From Puffinus mauretanicus (taxonomy: Eukaryota; Chordata; Aves; Procellariiformes; Procellariidae): a stretch of 64,000 nt of DNA. A program made the translations under genes and the position numbers. The DNA is taken from contig JAJKFH010003173.1 in NCBI GenBank assembly GCA_023333565.1, positions 2,046,001 to 2,110,000 of the forward strand. Direction: 5' to 3'. Below the pieces are notes generated by a model. It was not told where the DNA came from. It searched no databases and saw only the letters and a program-made list of their open reading frames with translations. This document shows, piece after piece, positions 1 through 11,100 of the stretch (its first letter is position 1; the number at the start of each line of letters is the position of its first letter).

Positions 1-866
1 TTAGCACGCTCTGCCGTGCTTTGAAGAGCCTGGGGCTGGGAGCTGTGTTCCTGAGCAGCGTGCCTGAGGTCAGCCAGCTTCCCGCCGTGCCTGGGATTAC
101 GAATCTAATCTCCAGGCAGCTTCTTTGAAAGCTGCTTGGTTTGTTTGCTTAAGTGGGTTTAAAAGCTACCATCAAGGAATGTTTAAAAATAATGTTTACC
201 ATCTTGGAGATGATTTTCTCTCTGAGTATAAGCTTGCCTGACTGATACGGCAGGGTCAATTTAGTGTGAGAGGCCAGGAATAAAAATAGCTGCCCAAATC
301 CTTGCAGGCTGGTCTCTGCTTCTGCAGCTGCCTTGTAGGGCTGCCCGCAAGGGCGAGGCTGCTGCCGCTGCGCTCCTGAATCTTGTCTGTGGGGTGAAGC
401 GCTTGTTGAAGGAGCTGATGTGGGTGCTGTGACAGGTAGGATTTTGTTTTGGAGAGCCAGGTTTGCTGCTAGCCAGGGACGGATCTAGCTGATACGGATT
501 TGGTGAGGAACAAGTAGCCTCTGTGCCTTGTCTCGGCTGTGAGCCCTCTGGTCCGGGTCGCAGAGCCGCCGTCCTGTGCCAGACCTCGGTGGGGCAAAGC
601 AGGAGCTGAGCCGAGGAGCAGCAGCCCCCGGACGGGGGAGCGGGGCTGGGGGAAGAGCATCGGCGTTGCTGCGGGGACCAGGGAGGTTGGCGTGTTCCCC
701 TCTGCCCCGGGGGTGGGGGGTCTCCGGGACGCACACAGGGACTCGGGTAGAAGTGAACAGTTCTGGTCCACTTCGTGTGATGGCACGTGCGTTTTTGCAG
801 GGTGGTGTTTCTGATGCTTTCCTATAATAATTTTGTGGGGTTTTTTTGCTTCTTGGCCCTGTCCAG
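1..866 (+). other. KLHDC8A: KLHDC8A intron, 3' part
   Basis: This stretch precedes the first visible KLHDC8A exon. It ends in a T-rich tract and a CAG acceptor at 864-866. Neither strand contains anything resembling the KLHDC8A N-terminus (the first kelch repeats), so the upstream coding exons must lie before base 1. The part from about 500 to 760 is GC-rich and the part from 120 to 250 is AT-rich. I found no other gene here. Confidence 0.75.
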
Positions 867-3459
867 ACTACAGAGTCTACGCGGCTGGTGGGATGGGATC
901 TGATCTGCGGCCGCACAACTACCTGCAACACTACGACATGCTCAAGGACATCTGGGTGTCGCTGGCAGCCATGCCCACACCCAGGTACGCTGCCACGTCC
1001 TTCCTGCGAGGCACCAAGATCTACGTGCTGGGTAAGAAGCAGTCCTGCCTCCTCTTCCTCCTTGGGCACTGCTGGGCAGCAGCGCCTTTGATCTGAGCAC
1101 TGAGAAACCTCCCTGGAAGAGGCTTTGGGGAACGCTCCTCTCCATCCCTGCCTGCTTTCTCACGCATTCAGAAATACCAAGCTTGCAGCTCTGGGTTTTG
1201 AGTGGGGCTGGTGCTGGGTTTGCGTTCACACCTCCATACCAAGCACCCACGCAAGCCCCTGCACCCTTGAACGCCCCGGGAGCTCGCAGGTCTTGCAGCA
1301 GCTCTGTGCGGGGCGAGTGGCCTCCCCTGTCCCAGGCCCATCGGTGGCTGCTGGCGGCCAAGGGTACAGCTGGTCTTTGCCTGCTTAACTTGCAGTCCTG
1401 CGACTGCGCTAAAAGCCCTTGGACTCAACTAGTGTGTAAAAATACTTCTATTCATGTTATATCAGGAAAGTACCGTGCGGCTTCACAAAGGGTCTGCCTT
1501 TGGCAGAGGAAGGAGCTGCTATAGCTGGGAGATGCTGGGCCAAGCCTTTTGCAGGGAACAGTTTTCATTAGTCTTGTGTTATAGAAAGGGAAACTAAGGT
1601 AGAGAAATGTTGCTGGTAGCTCGTGGCCAAATGGCATATCAGGATCAAAACGCTGGAGTCCTGATTGCTCAAACCACCAGGCAGCCCTGGCTCTCTTTAG
1701 GGGTTACCAGAAAAGACTCTTTGATCTATTTTGCAGTTTGCTTGCTGCTGGCGAACAGTTTGTGGGCCCAGTGGCAAGCACAGGCTCTGCCTTCAAAGGC
1801 ACACTGAGCATCTGAGCTGAGAATAGCTGTATTCATCTGCATCTGATGGGTGGAAGAATAATACGCATCTTTGGCAGTGGTAGCAGCAGCTGCTCTGGCT
1901 CCCCTGCTCCACCAGGAGCTCGGCAGCGAGGCCGGGGCTCGCTGGATTGCGCTGGCGCTGAACTCATCTGAATTGCAAAGGCTCCTTGAGCGCTGATCCC
2001 TGCTCTGCTGTGAATTTGTCTTGATTAAACCGGTGCATACTAAACACCTTCCTGTGCCAGCAACCCGCTGCTGCCGGCATGGAGGGAAGCGGAGGATGTG
2101 ATGCACTGAAAAATGAAGTGTTTTCATGTCATGAACCTGCAGTTAAAGGAGAGGGAGTGCAAGGGTGAGAAGTTACCTGTCTCCGCAGGCTCTCATCCAG
2201 GTGACTTGAGACCTGGGGACATCACATCAGCTGGCAGCCCGCTCTCAGCCTGCCCTAGGAGGCTCCTCTGGTTCCTGCTGCCGTTGGCTTGGTGCTATGA
2301 GCCAAGCTGACCCTTTTCTTTCCATCTCCCCGCCCCAGGTGGAAGGCAGTCCAAGTACGCTATCAATGCCTTCGAGGTCTTTGACACAGAAACCAGGTCG
2401 TGGACCAAGTTTCCCAACATCCCCAACAAAAGAGCTTTCTCCAGCTTCGTGCCCACAGAAGACAAACTCTTCAGTCTTGGGGGCCTGCGGCAGGGACGCC
2501 TCTACCGGCAGCCCAAGTTCATGAGGACCGTGGACATGTTTGACATGGAACAAGGTGGGGGTTGTCCCAGCTCTGTCCTTTCCAGAGGAGCAGGGCTGGT
2601 GGCACGCAGGGCTGTGCTTCGGGGCTTTGCTGTCCTTGCAGAGCACAGAGCTCTCATCTGCTGAGTCCTGGGACTGCTGGTGCCTTGAGCCCAGCCTAAA
2701 GGAAGGCCTGCAGTCAAGATTAACAAGTCAAGGCAGCAGGGGGGAAAACTGTGGTCCCGAGGCAGCTGGGTTCAACAGCTCCCTCCTGACATGGTGGTGA
2801 GGAAGATGACCCCTGTTGTGGGGTTTTATTACCCCAAGGTGCAGCAGCAAAACTGCACTTCCACAAGCAAGTAGGAGGTCAGAGAGGCAGATGGTTTCCC
2901 AGGAGTGGATGCTCCTGCAATGCCCGGTCTGTCCTGTCTCTCCCAGGTGGCTGGATGAAGATGGAACGCTCCTTCTACCTGAAGAAAAGGCGAGCAGACT
3001 TCGTGGCTGGCTACCTGAAAGGCAGAGTCGTTGTGGCCGGGGGACTAGGTGAGGCACTGGGGATGGTGGGAACACTTTAAAAGCATATGTGGGTCGTGTT
3101 ATCATTACCGGGGGGGAGAGATCCTGGCCCTGGCTGGCCTGAGGGAGCAGGGAAAACGGACCGCATAAGGGAATGGGGTCCAGAGTACAGCCACTGTCCC
3201 AGAGCAGACAAGGGATGCTTGCCAGTGCTTCCCAGGTGACCCAGTGCCTCGCTTTGTGCTTCCAGGAAACCAGCCGACCGTCCTGGAGTCTGCAGAGGCC
3301 TTCCACCCCGAGAAGAACAAGTGGGAGAGCCTGCCCCCCATGCCCACCCCACGCTGCGCCTGCTCCAGCATTGTGGTCCGCAGCTGCCTGCTGGCCGTCG
3401 GCGGGGTGAGCCAGGGGCTGAGCAGTGCCGTGGAGGCCCTGTGCCTCTCCGATTCCTAG
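867..3459 (+). CDS. KLHDC8A: KLHDC8A, kelch domain-containing protein 8A (3' part, four exons)
   Basis: Four exons splice in frame: 867-1031, 2339-2554, 2947-3048 and 3266-3459 (TAG at 3457-3459). All introns have GT..AG ends, and each junction splits a codon after its first base. The product is about 225 residues, the C-terminal two thirds of a protein that is 350 residues in human. It begins DYRVYAAGGMGSDLRPHN and ends EALCLSDS. Kelch-repeat signatures are visible as repeated glycine pairs followed by aromatic residues: YAAGG, YVLGG, FSLGG, VVAGG and LAVGG. These would form blades of a beta-propeller. Identity rests on near-identity to the remembered human protein across every exon, for example RQGRLYRQPKF and MPTPRCACSSIVV. 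KLHDC8A has no BTB domain; its molecular role is not well defined, although it is reported to be up-regulated in glioma. The first about 125 residues and the promoter are outside the window. No disabling change is seen. Confidence 0.95.
1576..1685 (+). repeat. Degraded MIR-like SINE relic in KLHDC8A intron
   Basis: The stretch contains a decayed version of the MIR core and 3' half. It has a GGGAAACTAAGG segment matching the usual GGGAAACTGAGG, then a GTAGAGAAAT segment, then a GTCCTGATTGCTC segment where amniote MIR copies read close to GAGTCCTG. This is recognised from memory of the consensus, and no alignment was made. Confidence 0.5.
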
Positions 3460-3510
3460 CTGGCTCCTGCCCGGCGGAGGACCCTGCCCCTGGCTGCCTC
3501 CAGCAGCAGC

Positions 3511-3537
3511 GGTGGTGGTGGTGGTGGTGGTGGTGGT
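3511..3537 (+). repeat. (GGT)9 microsatellite in KLHDC8A 3' UTR
   Basis: Nine uninterrupted GGT units begin 52 bases after the KLHDC8A stop codon. A perfect trinucleotide run of this length is likely to be length-polymorphic. Confidence 0.95.
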
Positions 3538-4539
3538 GCTGGGCAGCTCCCGGCAGCGCTGGGGCTGGGTGAGCATCACCCGAGCTGCCCTGGGCGCCTG
3601 GCAGCTCAGCTCTGCCTGCCGGTAGCTAAACCCAGCCTTGCTCTGGAGCCGTGGCCGGCAGGAGCCTGCAGCCAGGGCTGCTGTTCCTCTCCCTCCTGGG
3701 TGCTGCCGCTCCAGCCCCACGGAGGGAAGGAGCGCTTTGGCCGGGGGTCCCCTCCAGTCGTCTTCAGAGCTCTACGGGGAAACCCAGATGAAGGAACTGC
3801 TCGCGGTGCTGGTGTGCCATGTCTCCTGCCAGCAGGAAGGACTCTGGAGATCAGGACATGGGCGAGCATCTCCCTGCTGCCATGCTGACCAAAGGCGACG
3901 GGTTCGGAGGTGTTAGGGGTATCCAGACAGGTCAGTGGTGGTTCAGGGAGAACTGATGTGATGTTGCCCTCTTTGAGCACCCTGGAATCTATGTGTGCTT
4001 CCCTGCACAGATCCCCTTGGCTTGCAACAAGGGAAACTCCAACCTGCAGCCAGAGCCAGGGGATCGTTCTTTTGCCTTCATAGCAAGGCTTTTCCTGCAA
4101 ACCTGTAGCATTTGACTGTCACTTTGCCAGGCGCTGGAGCGAGGGGCTGCCAATGCTCCTGGGAGGGATGAATGCCCAAGGGACTGTTTTGGCTAGAGGG
4201 AAGACTTTACTTTTGGCACAGGACTAGCACAGATACTGCCTTTGCTGGGTTTCATGCAGAGATGGCCTTGACCTACAATGTTCCAACCTGTTTTTTACCT
4301 CCTTTAATGATTTGGGATCTTCTGTTCAGCCCTGGGAGAAAGCAGCAAAACTGAGCCCTGCCTCTGGTTCGGGAGTGCTCTCGCCCGGGGCTGGGCAGTG
4401 GCTTTGGCAATGGCTTTATTGGCAACAAAGCCAGAAGACCCCGGCCGATGCCTCCTCTTTGGTTTTGTTCTTCCCGGGCAGTGTGCGGGAGGGCTGTCCG
4501 AACGGGGGGGTTACAATTCTAGCTTGTAGCAGTTGCACC

Positions 4540-4545
4540 ATTAAA
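4540..4545 (+). terminator. KLHDC8A: Candidate poly(A) signal of KLHDC8A
   Basis: ATTAAA is the common variant hexamer and the first plausible signal after the stop codon. It is followed by a GT-rich segment that could be the downstream element. Without transcript data it is only a candidate. Confidence 0.35.
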
Positions 4546-4779
4546 AGCTGTCTTCAGAAAAGCCCTCGGAGAAGCCCGGACTGTGCTATGGGCTGCGTCA
4601 GGGCTGTGATTGTATGAAAAGGTGGGACCCAGGCTGAAAAGGGGCAGAGGGGGGCCAGCGCGGGCAGCCGTGGCTGGGGTTGGGGGTGTATCCCGTGCCT
4701 TGGGCACTGCCCCATCACTTGTTCCTCTCCAAGGAGCCACATCCCTCTTTAAAAGCGGTTCCTGGGCTGAGGGGAGGGG

Positions 4780-5110
4780 GGGTCCCGCTGGCAGCCCCTC
4801 CGTGCTGCGCAGGAGGGTGCGGGGGCAGCTGCGGGGCCGGTGCCGGCCCCGCTCCCGCCGCGGCGGAGCACCGAGGACACCGTGCGGCGGCCGCGGCAAC
4901 GGCAGGGGCGGCCCGGGGCGGGGAGCGGGCGGCCGGGGGCCGGGGCTCGCTCCCTGCCGCGCCCCGGGCGCAGGCTCCGGGGATGCCCCGGCCCCGAGCT
5001 GCGCTCCCCGGGGCGGGCAGGCTGGCACAGGCGAGCCGGAGGGCAGGGACCGGCCCCACCGCCTGCATCTCCCCCGAGCCTCGCTCCTCCGGTGAGAGCT
5101 GGCCGGTGCC
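4780..5110. promoter_or_regulatory. Orphan CpG island between KLHDC8A and NUAK2
   Basis: The block is extremely GC-rich with dense CpG dinucleotides, runs of GGCGG and GGGCGG, and a NotI-like GCGGCCGC, while its flanks are ordinary. It is not the promoter of a recognised gene. KLHDC8A ends upstream, and NUAK2 has its own island 10 kb downstream. On the plus strand it contains a splice-donor-like G|GTGAGA at 5091-5096. It could be an alternative NUAK2 promoter, a noncoding RNA start or an enhancer island. Confidence 0.6.
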
Positions 5111-8100
5111 CCCCGGGGCCGGCTCTTGCCCCTTCCGTGGGGGGTGGTGGTATTCTGTCGGTATCTGTCGGTATTCTTTAGGAAGCGGGGAAGCGAGTGG
5201 CTCCTTTTGAAGTGCAGCCCTGTCAGCTTCCAGTCCCCTCTCTCTGATCTCAGAGTGCCGCGTAGCTCAGATGAAAGGGGAAAGGCACCGACTCCGCAGC
5301 TAACAACCTGCTCGCTAATTATTTACATCCCACCTGCTTGTCTCTGGCTGCGTACATAGGCATAACAGTGTCTGTCTCCATCCCCTGTCATGCTCCCATC
5401 TGTGGTCCTGATGCTTTGTTCGGTTAGGCACTGGGTTTTGGAAGGTTGTATAAATGCAAATATGGAACTGCAGAACAGAGCTCTACCCCTGACGCAGACA
5501 TGCTGCTCCGGCCGGGGTGGAGGAGCTGCCCGCAGCAGTGCTGCGTTGTGCTCCAGGCCCCTGGTGAGGAGCACGGAGCCCAGCTGAGATATTCTTGACA
5601 TAGTGCAGTCGCGGAGGACTCCAGGGTGAGATCTGCTGGGGGGTGAAGCTGCAGGGAACGGTGAGCAGGGCACCGGGGCCAGGCATTTCTGTCTTAAAGG
5701 CATCCCCGGATGGTTAAAGGTCTGCTGGGTCTAGCAGAGCTGAGGGAGGGTGCTACGAGCACCCCTCTCTGCATGTACTGCCCTGGGGGTGCTGCCTCCT
5801 GACCCCAGAAGGCTAATAAAACATCCCTTCGAAAAAATGTAAAAATTGGAGGAGGCTTGGAGGGAGAGAGGAAGCCTTCTACTCCTCTAGAACAAACCCC
5901 ATGTCTCCCAGCACAGCAGATCTCCATTTCAGCTGCCCCTGCACAGCCGAGAGTCTCTACCTATTAATGAAGTGTTTTCCTTTGTCCTTAAGGAACCTTT
6001 CCCACACGCAGCACAGCCTGATGCTCCTCTGCTCTTGCTTTCTCATTAGCCCTGAGCCCTGTTCATCACAGCGAGGCCGCGCTGGTCGAGGCTCAGGGTT
6101 CGGTGCTGTTGTGCTGGCTTTGTTAAGCTTGAGCAAGGGGAGGAGGAATCCGCTCCCTTTGTCTGGCTGCAGCACAGCTGGGGGCTGATCCTTTGCTTTC
6201 TCCCTCCAGAAAGGCTGAAGAGAGTGACAGACAAAGCCGCGTCATGGGAATAAACCCGCTCTAGGACTTAATAAAGAGATGTCAGGGACTGGGGACAAGG
6301 CTGGGGGGAGACGGTCAGTAATCAAAGCTGGGGATGTGCCGAGCATTTAGAGAGGGAGAGAAAGAGGAGCTCTCTGAGTCGCAGCATAGAGAGAAGCAGG
6401 TCCGGGTCAGCTGCCTTTGTAGTGAAACCCAAGCTCTCGCCACCAAACAGGATCCCTGGTGCGTCCCCAGAGCCACTGTGTCCCCAGCTCTGCGGCATGG
6501 GGTGCTCCTGCCTGGGGGTGCTTTTCCCCATGGCGGTGCTGTGCAGAGCCAAGTTTTTACAAGAGTTTGAAACCTAGATATCATTTGGACATTTCCAGGC
6601 ATAGTTCCCACCCTGAGCAGCTCCCCTAGGAGTTTGTTTCCATGTCTATCCCCATTTCAGGGGCTGGGGGGCTTCCCGAGCAACCGTGAGCTCTCACCGT
6701 GACCCCCAGCATGATCTGCAGCCACCTCCACTCTGTCTGCTGGCTTCTCCCCAAAATCTGCTGGGAAAGGCAGCTGCTGAGACTTCAGACACTTCCAGCA
6801 CGCCTCCGCTGCACCGCGCTTCCAGATAACACCCACTCAGAGACCTCCGTACCTGAAGAATTGAAGCACTTTCCCTGGCAATAACATCGTCTGCTTTTTA
6901 CCAGCAGATCATAAATGGCTTAGCAAACACACAGAGGTAACCAGGCAGCAGGAAGGTGAGAATTACATACCCGTAATTATGTGGTCAGTGGCAGAAGCTA
7001 GGATTAGAGGCTAGGTCTGATCTGTCCCTGAGCTGGGCTTTGCTTGTGGGAGCCCATCACCTCGGTACGGCCCCTCTGATTTGGCTTTTGGTGGCTGGAG
7101 TTCAGCCTGGTCCCTGCTGCGGCTGAGGGGCCTCCTGGGCTCTGCCGCTGCCTGACCCCCGCTGAAGGAACCTGGCTGTGTTTTCAAACCAATCTCCTTT
7201 AATTGTTTCAAGAAAAGGTTTCAAACTTTTAAGCATGCTTTTGAGCTGTTCTGCTGGGTGGCAGAGCAGCCGAAGATGAGGCTGGAGGAACTCTGCGAAT
7301 TAGTCATAGGATAAGAGATTTAATGAGACTGCTGCAGAGGCCAGGGAAAATCAACCCTTAATTCAAAACACTGAGTACGTTACAGCCTCTTGCCCTGAAT
7401 GGGCTATTTGAGTGTCCACCCCAGATGTCCATGTACGCAGTGTGAATGACCCTAAGCAAAAGCAACCTAACTGCGGGGACTCAGAGGCAGGTAAGCATGC
7501 ATCCCATCCACAGCACTTGCATTGCACCTCAAAAATGGCTCGGTCATATGCCATTCCTGACCCCCAATCCCTCCTGGGCGCCCCTGCTATTGCTAGACTT
7601 CTCTGGGAGCTCATCCATGGACCTCCTCTGGACCAAGGGCATCTCCCTCGTGGGGATGATGGGTGCAATCAGCAGCAAGCTGTTAGGCAGCACCAGGTTA
7701 TTTAAAGTTGCTTCTAGGCTCATCAAAGACTGGAAGGAGATACTGTGGGACTCCAGCAACAGCCACCTTCTTGCCAGCCACCCGGCCTCTGAGAACCAGC
7801 AGCCCTTCCCTGGCTCCTCTCGGCTCGTGGGAAATCCCTTCTAGTGGGTTGAGATTCCCTCCAGGAGCAGGGGAAATCCTCCAAGCTTTCCCATTACCTC
7901 TGTGGGCTTGATGGTGGCATTCACTAGTTCCAGCATGCTGGCAGACACAAGCTGGAGGATTAAGTCTCTCCACTGATGGTTCTCACAACTACACCTTGAA
8001 TCCTGCCCTTCTCTGTGTTGTTCCTACTGCTGTGGGAAATAGGAGGCTGCAGGAGATAATCTGCTTTTGTTTGAAACAAAAGGGCTGTGCCTGCCCTCCA

Positions 8101-11100
8101 GGTGATGGAGATGTGACCGTGAGCCAAGGCTGGGGAGCAGGGAGGCGAATCAGACGCACCCTGACTGTGTATGTAGGGTTGTTTGTTTTTAAGCAGTGCT
8201 GAGCTTGTTTGGGCTGAACGGTGCTGGACGGGCTCCCATTCTCCTCCCAGTGCTCTGAACGGCAGATGGCATCCATGGGCTGAGCCCAGGCTGGACCAGC
8301 ACCTCCCAGCAGGCATCCTGCTGCAGCCGGGGGCCTGCCCTGCCCAGGCGGTGCTGGACCATGCTGGTGGGATGGCAGGCTGGCTCCAAGATGCCATTTT
8401 GGTTTGTGCAGGGATCCTGGCTAATAGGATAAGGATCCAGCAAATAACTTGATGTGAAAAGGATGTTATGCTTCTCCTCTAGCATTTTGTTCCCATGAAC
8501 AGGCATCGCCTCTGGGTCCAAATACCTTGCAGTAGCTGTAACAGAGCTGAATTCTCCTCTCGGGTCCCCCAGGCAGATAGTCTCTACTGCTGCACGGTGT
8601 CAGTCAAGGAAATGTCTGTGTGGTTGAATCCTGCTCTTGCTCCCACTGCTCCCTGAGCTCTGCAGTGAATCTCTACGGATGAGATAGCTGCAGAGTTCCT
8701 TTCCCCAGGTGCGTGCTGCATATGCTTTTCAGCAGATGATGCTGAGTGCTTCCATCTTTGAAACTGATAGTTGCTGGATCCCGTTGTGCCTGGAGGGACA
8801 CAAGGTAAAGCCTCAGCTGGGAGGTTGAGCCCAATGATCAAACCAGCTCCATGTAACGGGGACTTTGATGGGAATTGCCAGCGGGGGCGGGTGAGCTTCG
8901 GCGGCTGCGTGGGGCAGACGGCCGCTTCTCAGGGCGAGGGCTTGTGACAAATCCCTCTCTCCTCCGGAAGGGTTTGGCTGTTCAGCCTTGGACATGGCAC
9001 AGAGATCCCCTGCGCTGCGAGAAGGGGGGAGTATGTCTGTGCACGTACAGATGCAGAGCGGAAAGTCGCGTGGGTTAGTGTAGTGGGACGTGTGTGCAGA
9101 CACCCTGCGCTGCCGGTGCATGTGTAAGCTGGCACATATGTCTGTGGGACCAGGTTCACGTATGATAGCACACGGGGCTGGGGGTACCTCCTCGCTGTAA
9201 AGGCTGCAGCCGTGCCTTTGGGGATGGGAGCCAACAAAATTGCCACGGCGGAGAGCAGGTCGGGGAGCCGGCAGCTTGCAGGCTCACCCCACGGGCTGCA
9301 CCCACGGCTGGGTTTGTCCCGTGTTACAAGAGCACATACCTGTCAGCCGCTGCCATCGCCAGCAGGCACTGCTGTCTGAGCCACAGCCGTGACGCAGAGC
9401 TGCTTCAGGAGATCTCGGGGAGGTACTGGCATGAATTCGCACATTGCCCCAGCTCAGTGGGTGACAGACACGCACCAGGACCTACCACGCCGTCCTGGGT
9501 TGCGTTGTTCCTCCCTGCTCTGTTCCAGAGGAGCTGCTGCTGTGGCTGGGGTCGTTCCTGCTCGCACAGAAGAGAGGTGGTGGCCTCAGCTGGCTGCTGC
9601 TGCCCTGGTGTGTTGGGCAGGGTTTCCCGAGGCCAACTGAAAACGAACTGTGGTGTTTGTTCTTCAGGGGCAGGGAATTAAATGAACTGTCTGCTTTGTC
9701 TCACATCGTGAGGGTTACTGGTGTCTGTTGTCTGACATTGAAAACCAATTTGGATGCCAATTCCATAGTGTATTTACGGGGCATGCTTAGACCTTAACAT
9801 AGGAGAAGAGCTGTTGATGTCAAAGCACATTTGCTGAAGCCAGCCTTTAAATTGCTGTAACCACTGTGGATGGTGGTACAAAGGGAATCTTTTAGAGATA
9901 AAGCAAACAAATATAAAATAACAGGGTTTCAACCCAGCTTTCTTTCCAAAATACCTAGTAAATTTGACCTGCCTTGGAGAATTGCTATCAGCATTCTCGA
10001 GAATGGATTGGCAATTGTCTGCAGTATTTTTTTTTTTAATGTATGTATTAGCTCTCACAGAGACTTGCATTGAAATGGGATCACATTTCAGTACACCGCG
10101 TGCTTTGAACGGGGCATTGTGGCATTCTTTCTTACTGATCTTCAGTAGATCTGTCAGTCAGTTCCTCCTTTCTCTGGGGAGCTGCAGACAGCTACGGGCT
10201 GGTCCTTCTGACCCAGCTAGCCCGCAGGCTTCCCAGGAGCCCCACCAACCTCCTCGGCGCTCGCAGCCTGTCTCTGTGCGCCTTTATCTGAAACCCAGCC
10301 GAGCTCTTGTAGTTTTCCAGCTACCTAATGGGGCTCAACAAATCCCGGAGCTGGCTGCTGCCGTGTCCTCGCCTGAACTGCCGGTACTCGAAGTTGTGTT
10401 TACTGAAAGCCAGGCTTTTTAGTACCAGCGCTGGTGGCTGCTCTGACACAGCAGCACCAAGCGGTCCTGTTGCCGATTGCTGCGCTGGCCCTCCTGCCAA
10501 AAAACATCACTTCTCATTGTCCCCAAGCAGGCTTTGTCTGCATAAACAGAAAACTGCCTTAGAACAGCCTCTAACAGATCTGGTTGTGGAGCAGAAATGA
10601 CTCCTGGACCTTGCCACGGGCCCATAACACAGACAGCAATGCCCCGCTCTGCTCGGCTCCTGGCCGTGGGGGAAGATGCTCTTTGGGGTCAGTGCTGCCC
10701 TTTGGCCGTCGGCCGACCAACCCTTCCCAAAAGGAGACCCAGCGTAGTTTTGTGTGAACGCTGTTGTACACCTTCAGTGATAAATTTCTCTTTGTCTAGG
10801 TAGCTGGGAATAGAGCTCCTCCGTGCTGCCAGAGCTGCAGTGGCACTGGGAAACAGTAGGACCCCTCTGTCGCTGCTGTCCCCGTACACCACGGCTGTAT
10901 GTGCTCTCCTAGGTTAGGTCCCAACACCAGCAGCCGAGCCAGCCCCGGCCCCTCTCGCTGCCAGCAGACAAACCCACTCCATCGGCATCCGCCGGCGCTG
11001 TAACGGATATCGAGTCACTACTCCGAAATACAGATGCTTCCTGCCCTGAAAATAAAAGCTCCAGCTTTTTGGGGGGGAGTTTGCTTTTTTTTTTTTTCAC

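Larger units (their letters stand above)
3460..4570 (+). other. KLHDC8A: Probable KLHDC8A 3' UTR
   Basis: This runs from the KLHDC8A stop to a candidate ATTAAA polyadenylation hexamer at 4540-4545, which is followed by a G/T-rich stretch at about 4577-4620. A UTR of about 1.1 kb is plausible for this gene. Alternative hexamers lie further downstream (AATAAA at 5815-5820, 6249-6254 and 6270-6275). No coding potential is seen. Confidence 0.45.

Noticed and set aside
2728..3720. 330-codon minus-strand open frame across KLHDC8A
   Set aside because: It is antisense to well-supported KLHDC8A exons. Its poly-Thr run is just the reverse of the (GGT)9 repeat.
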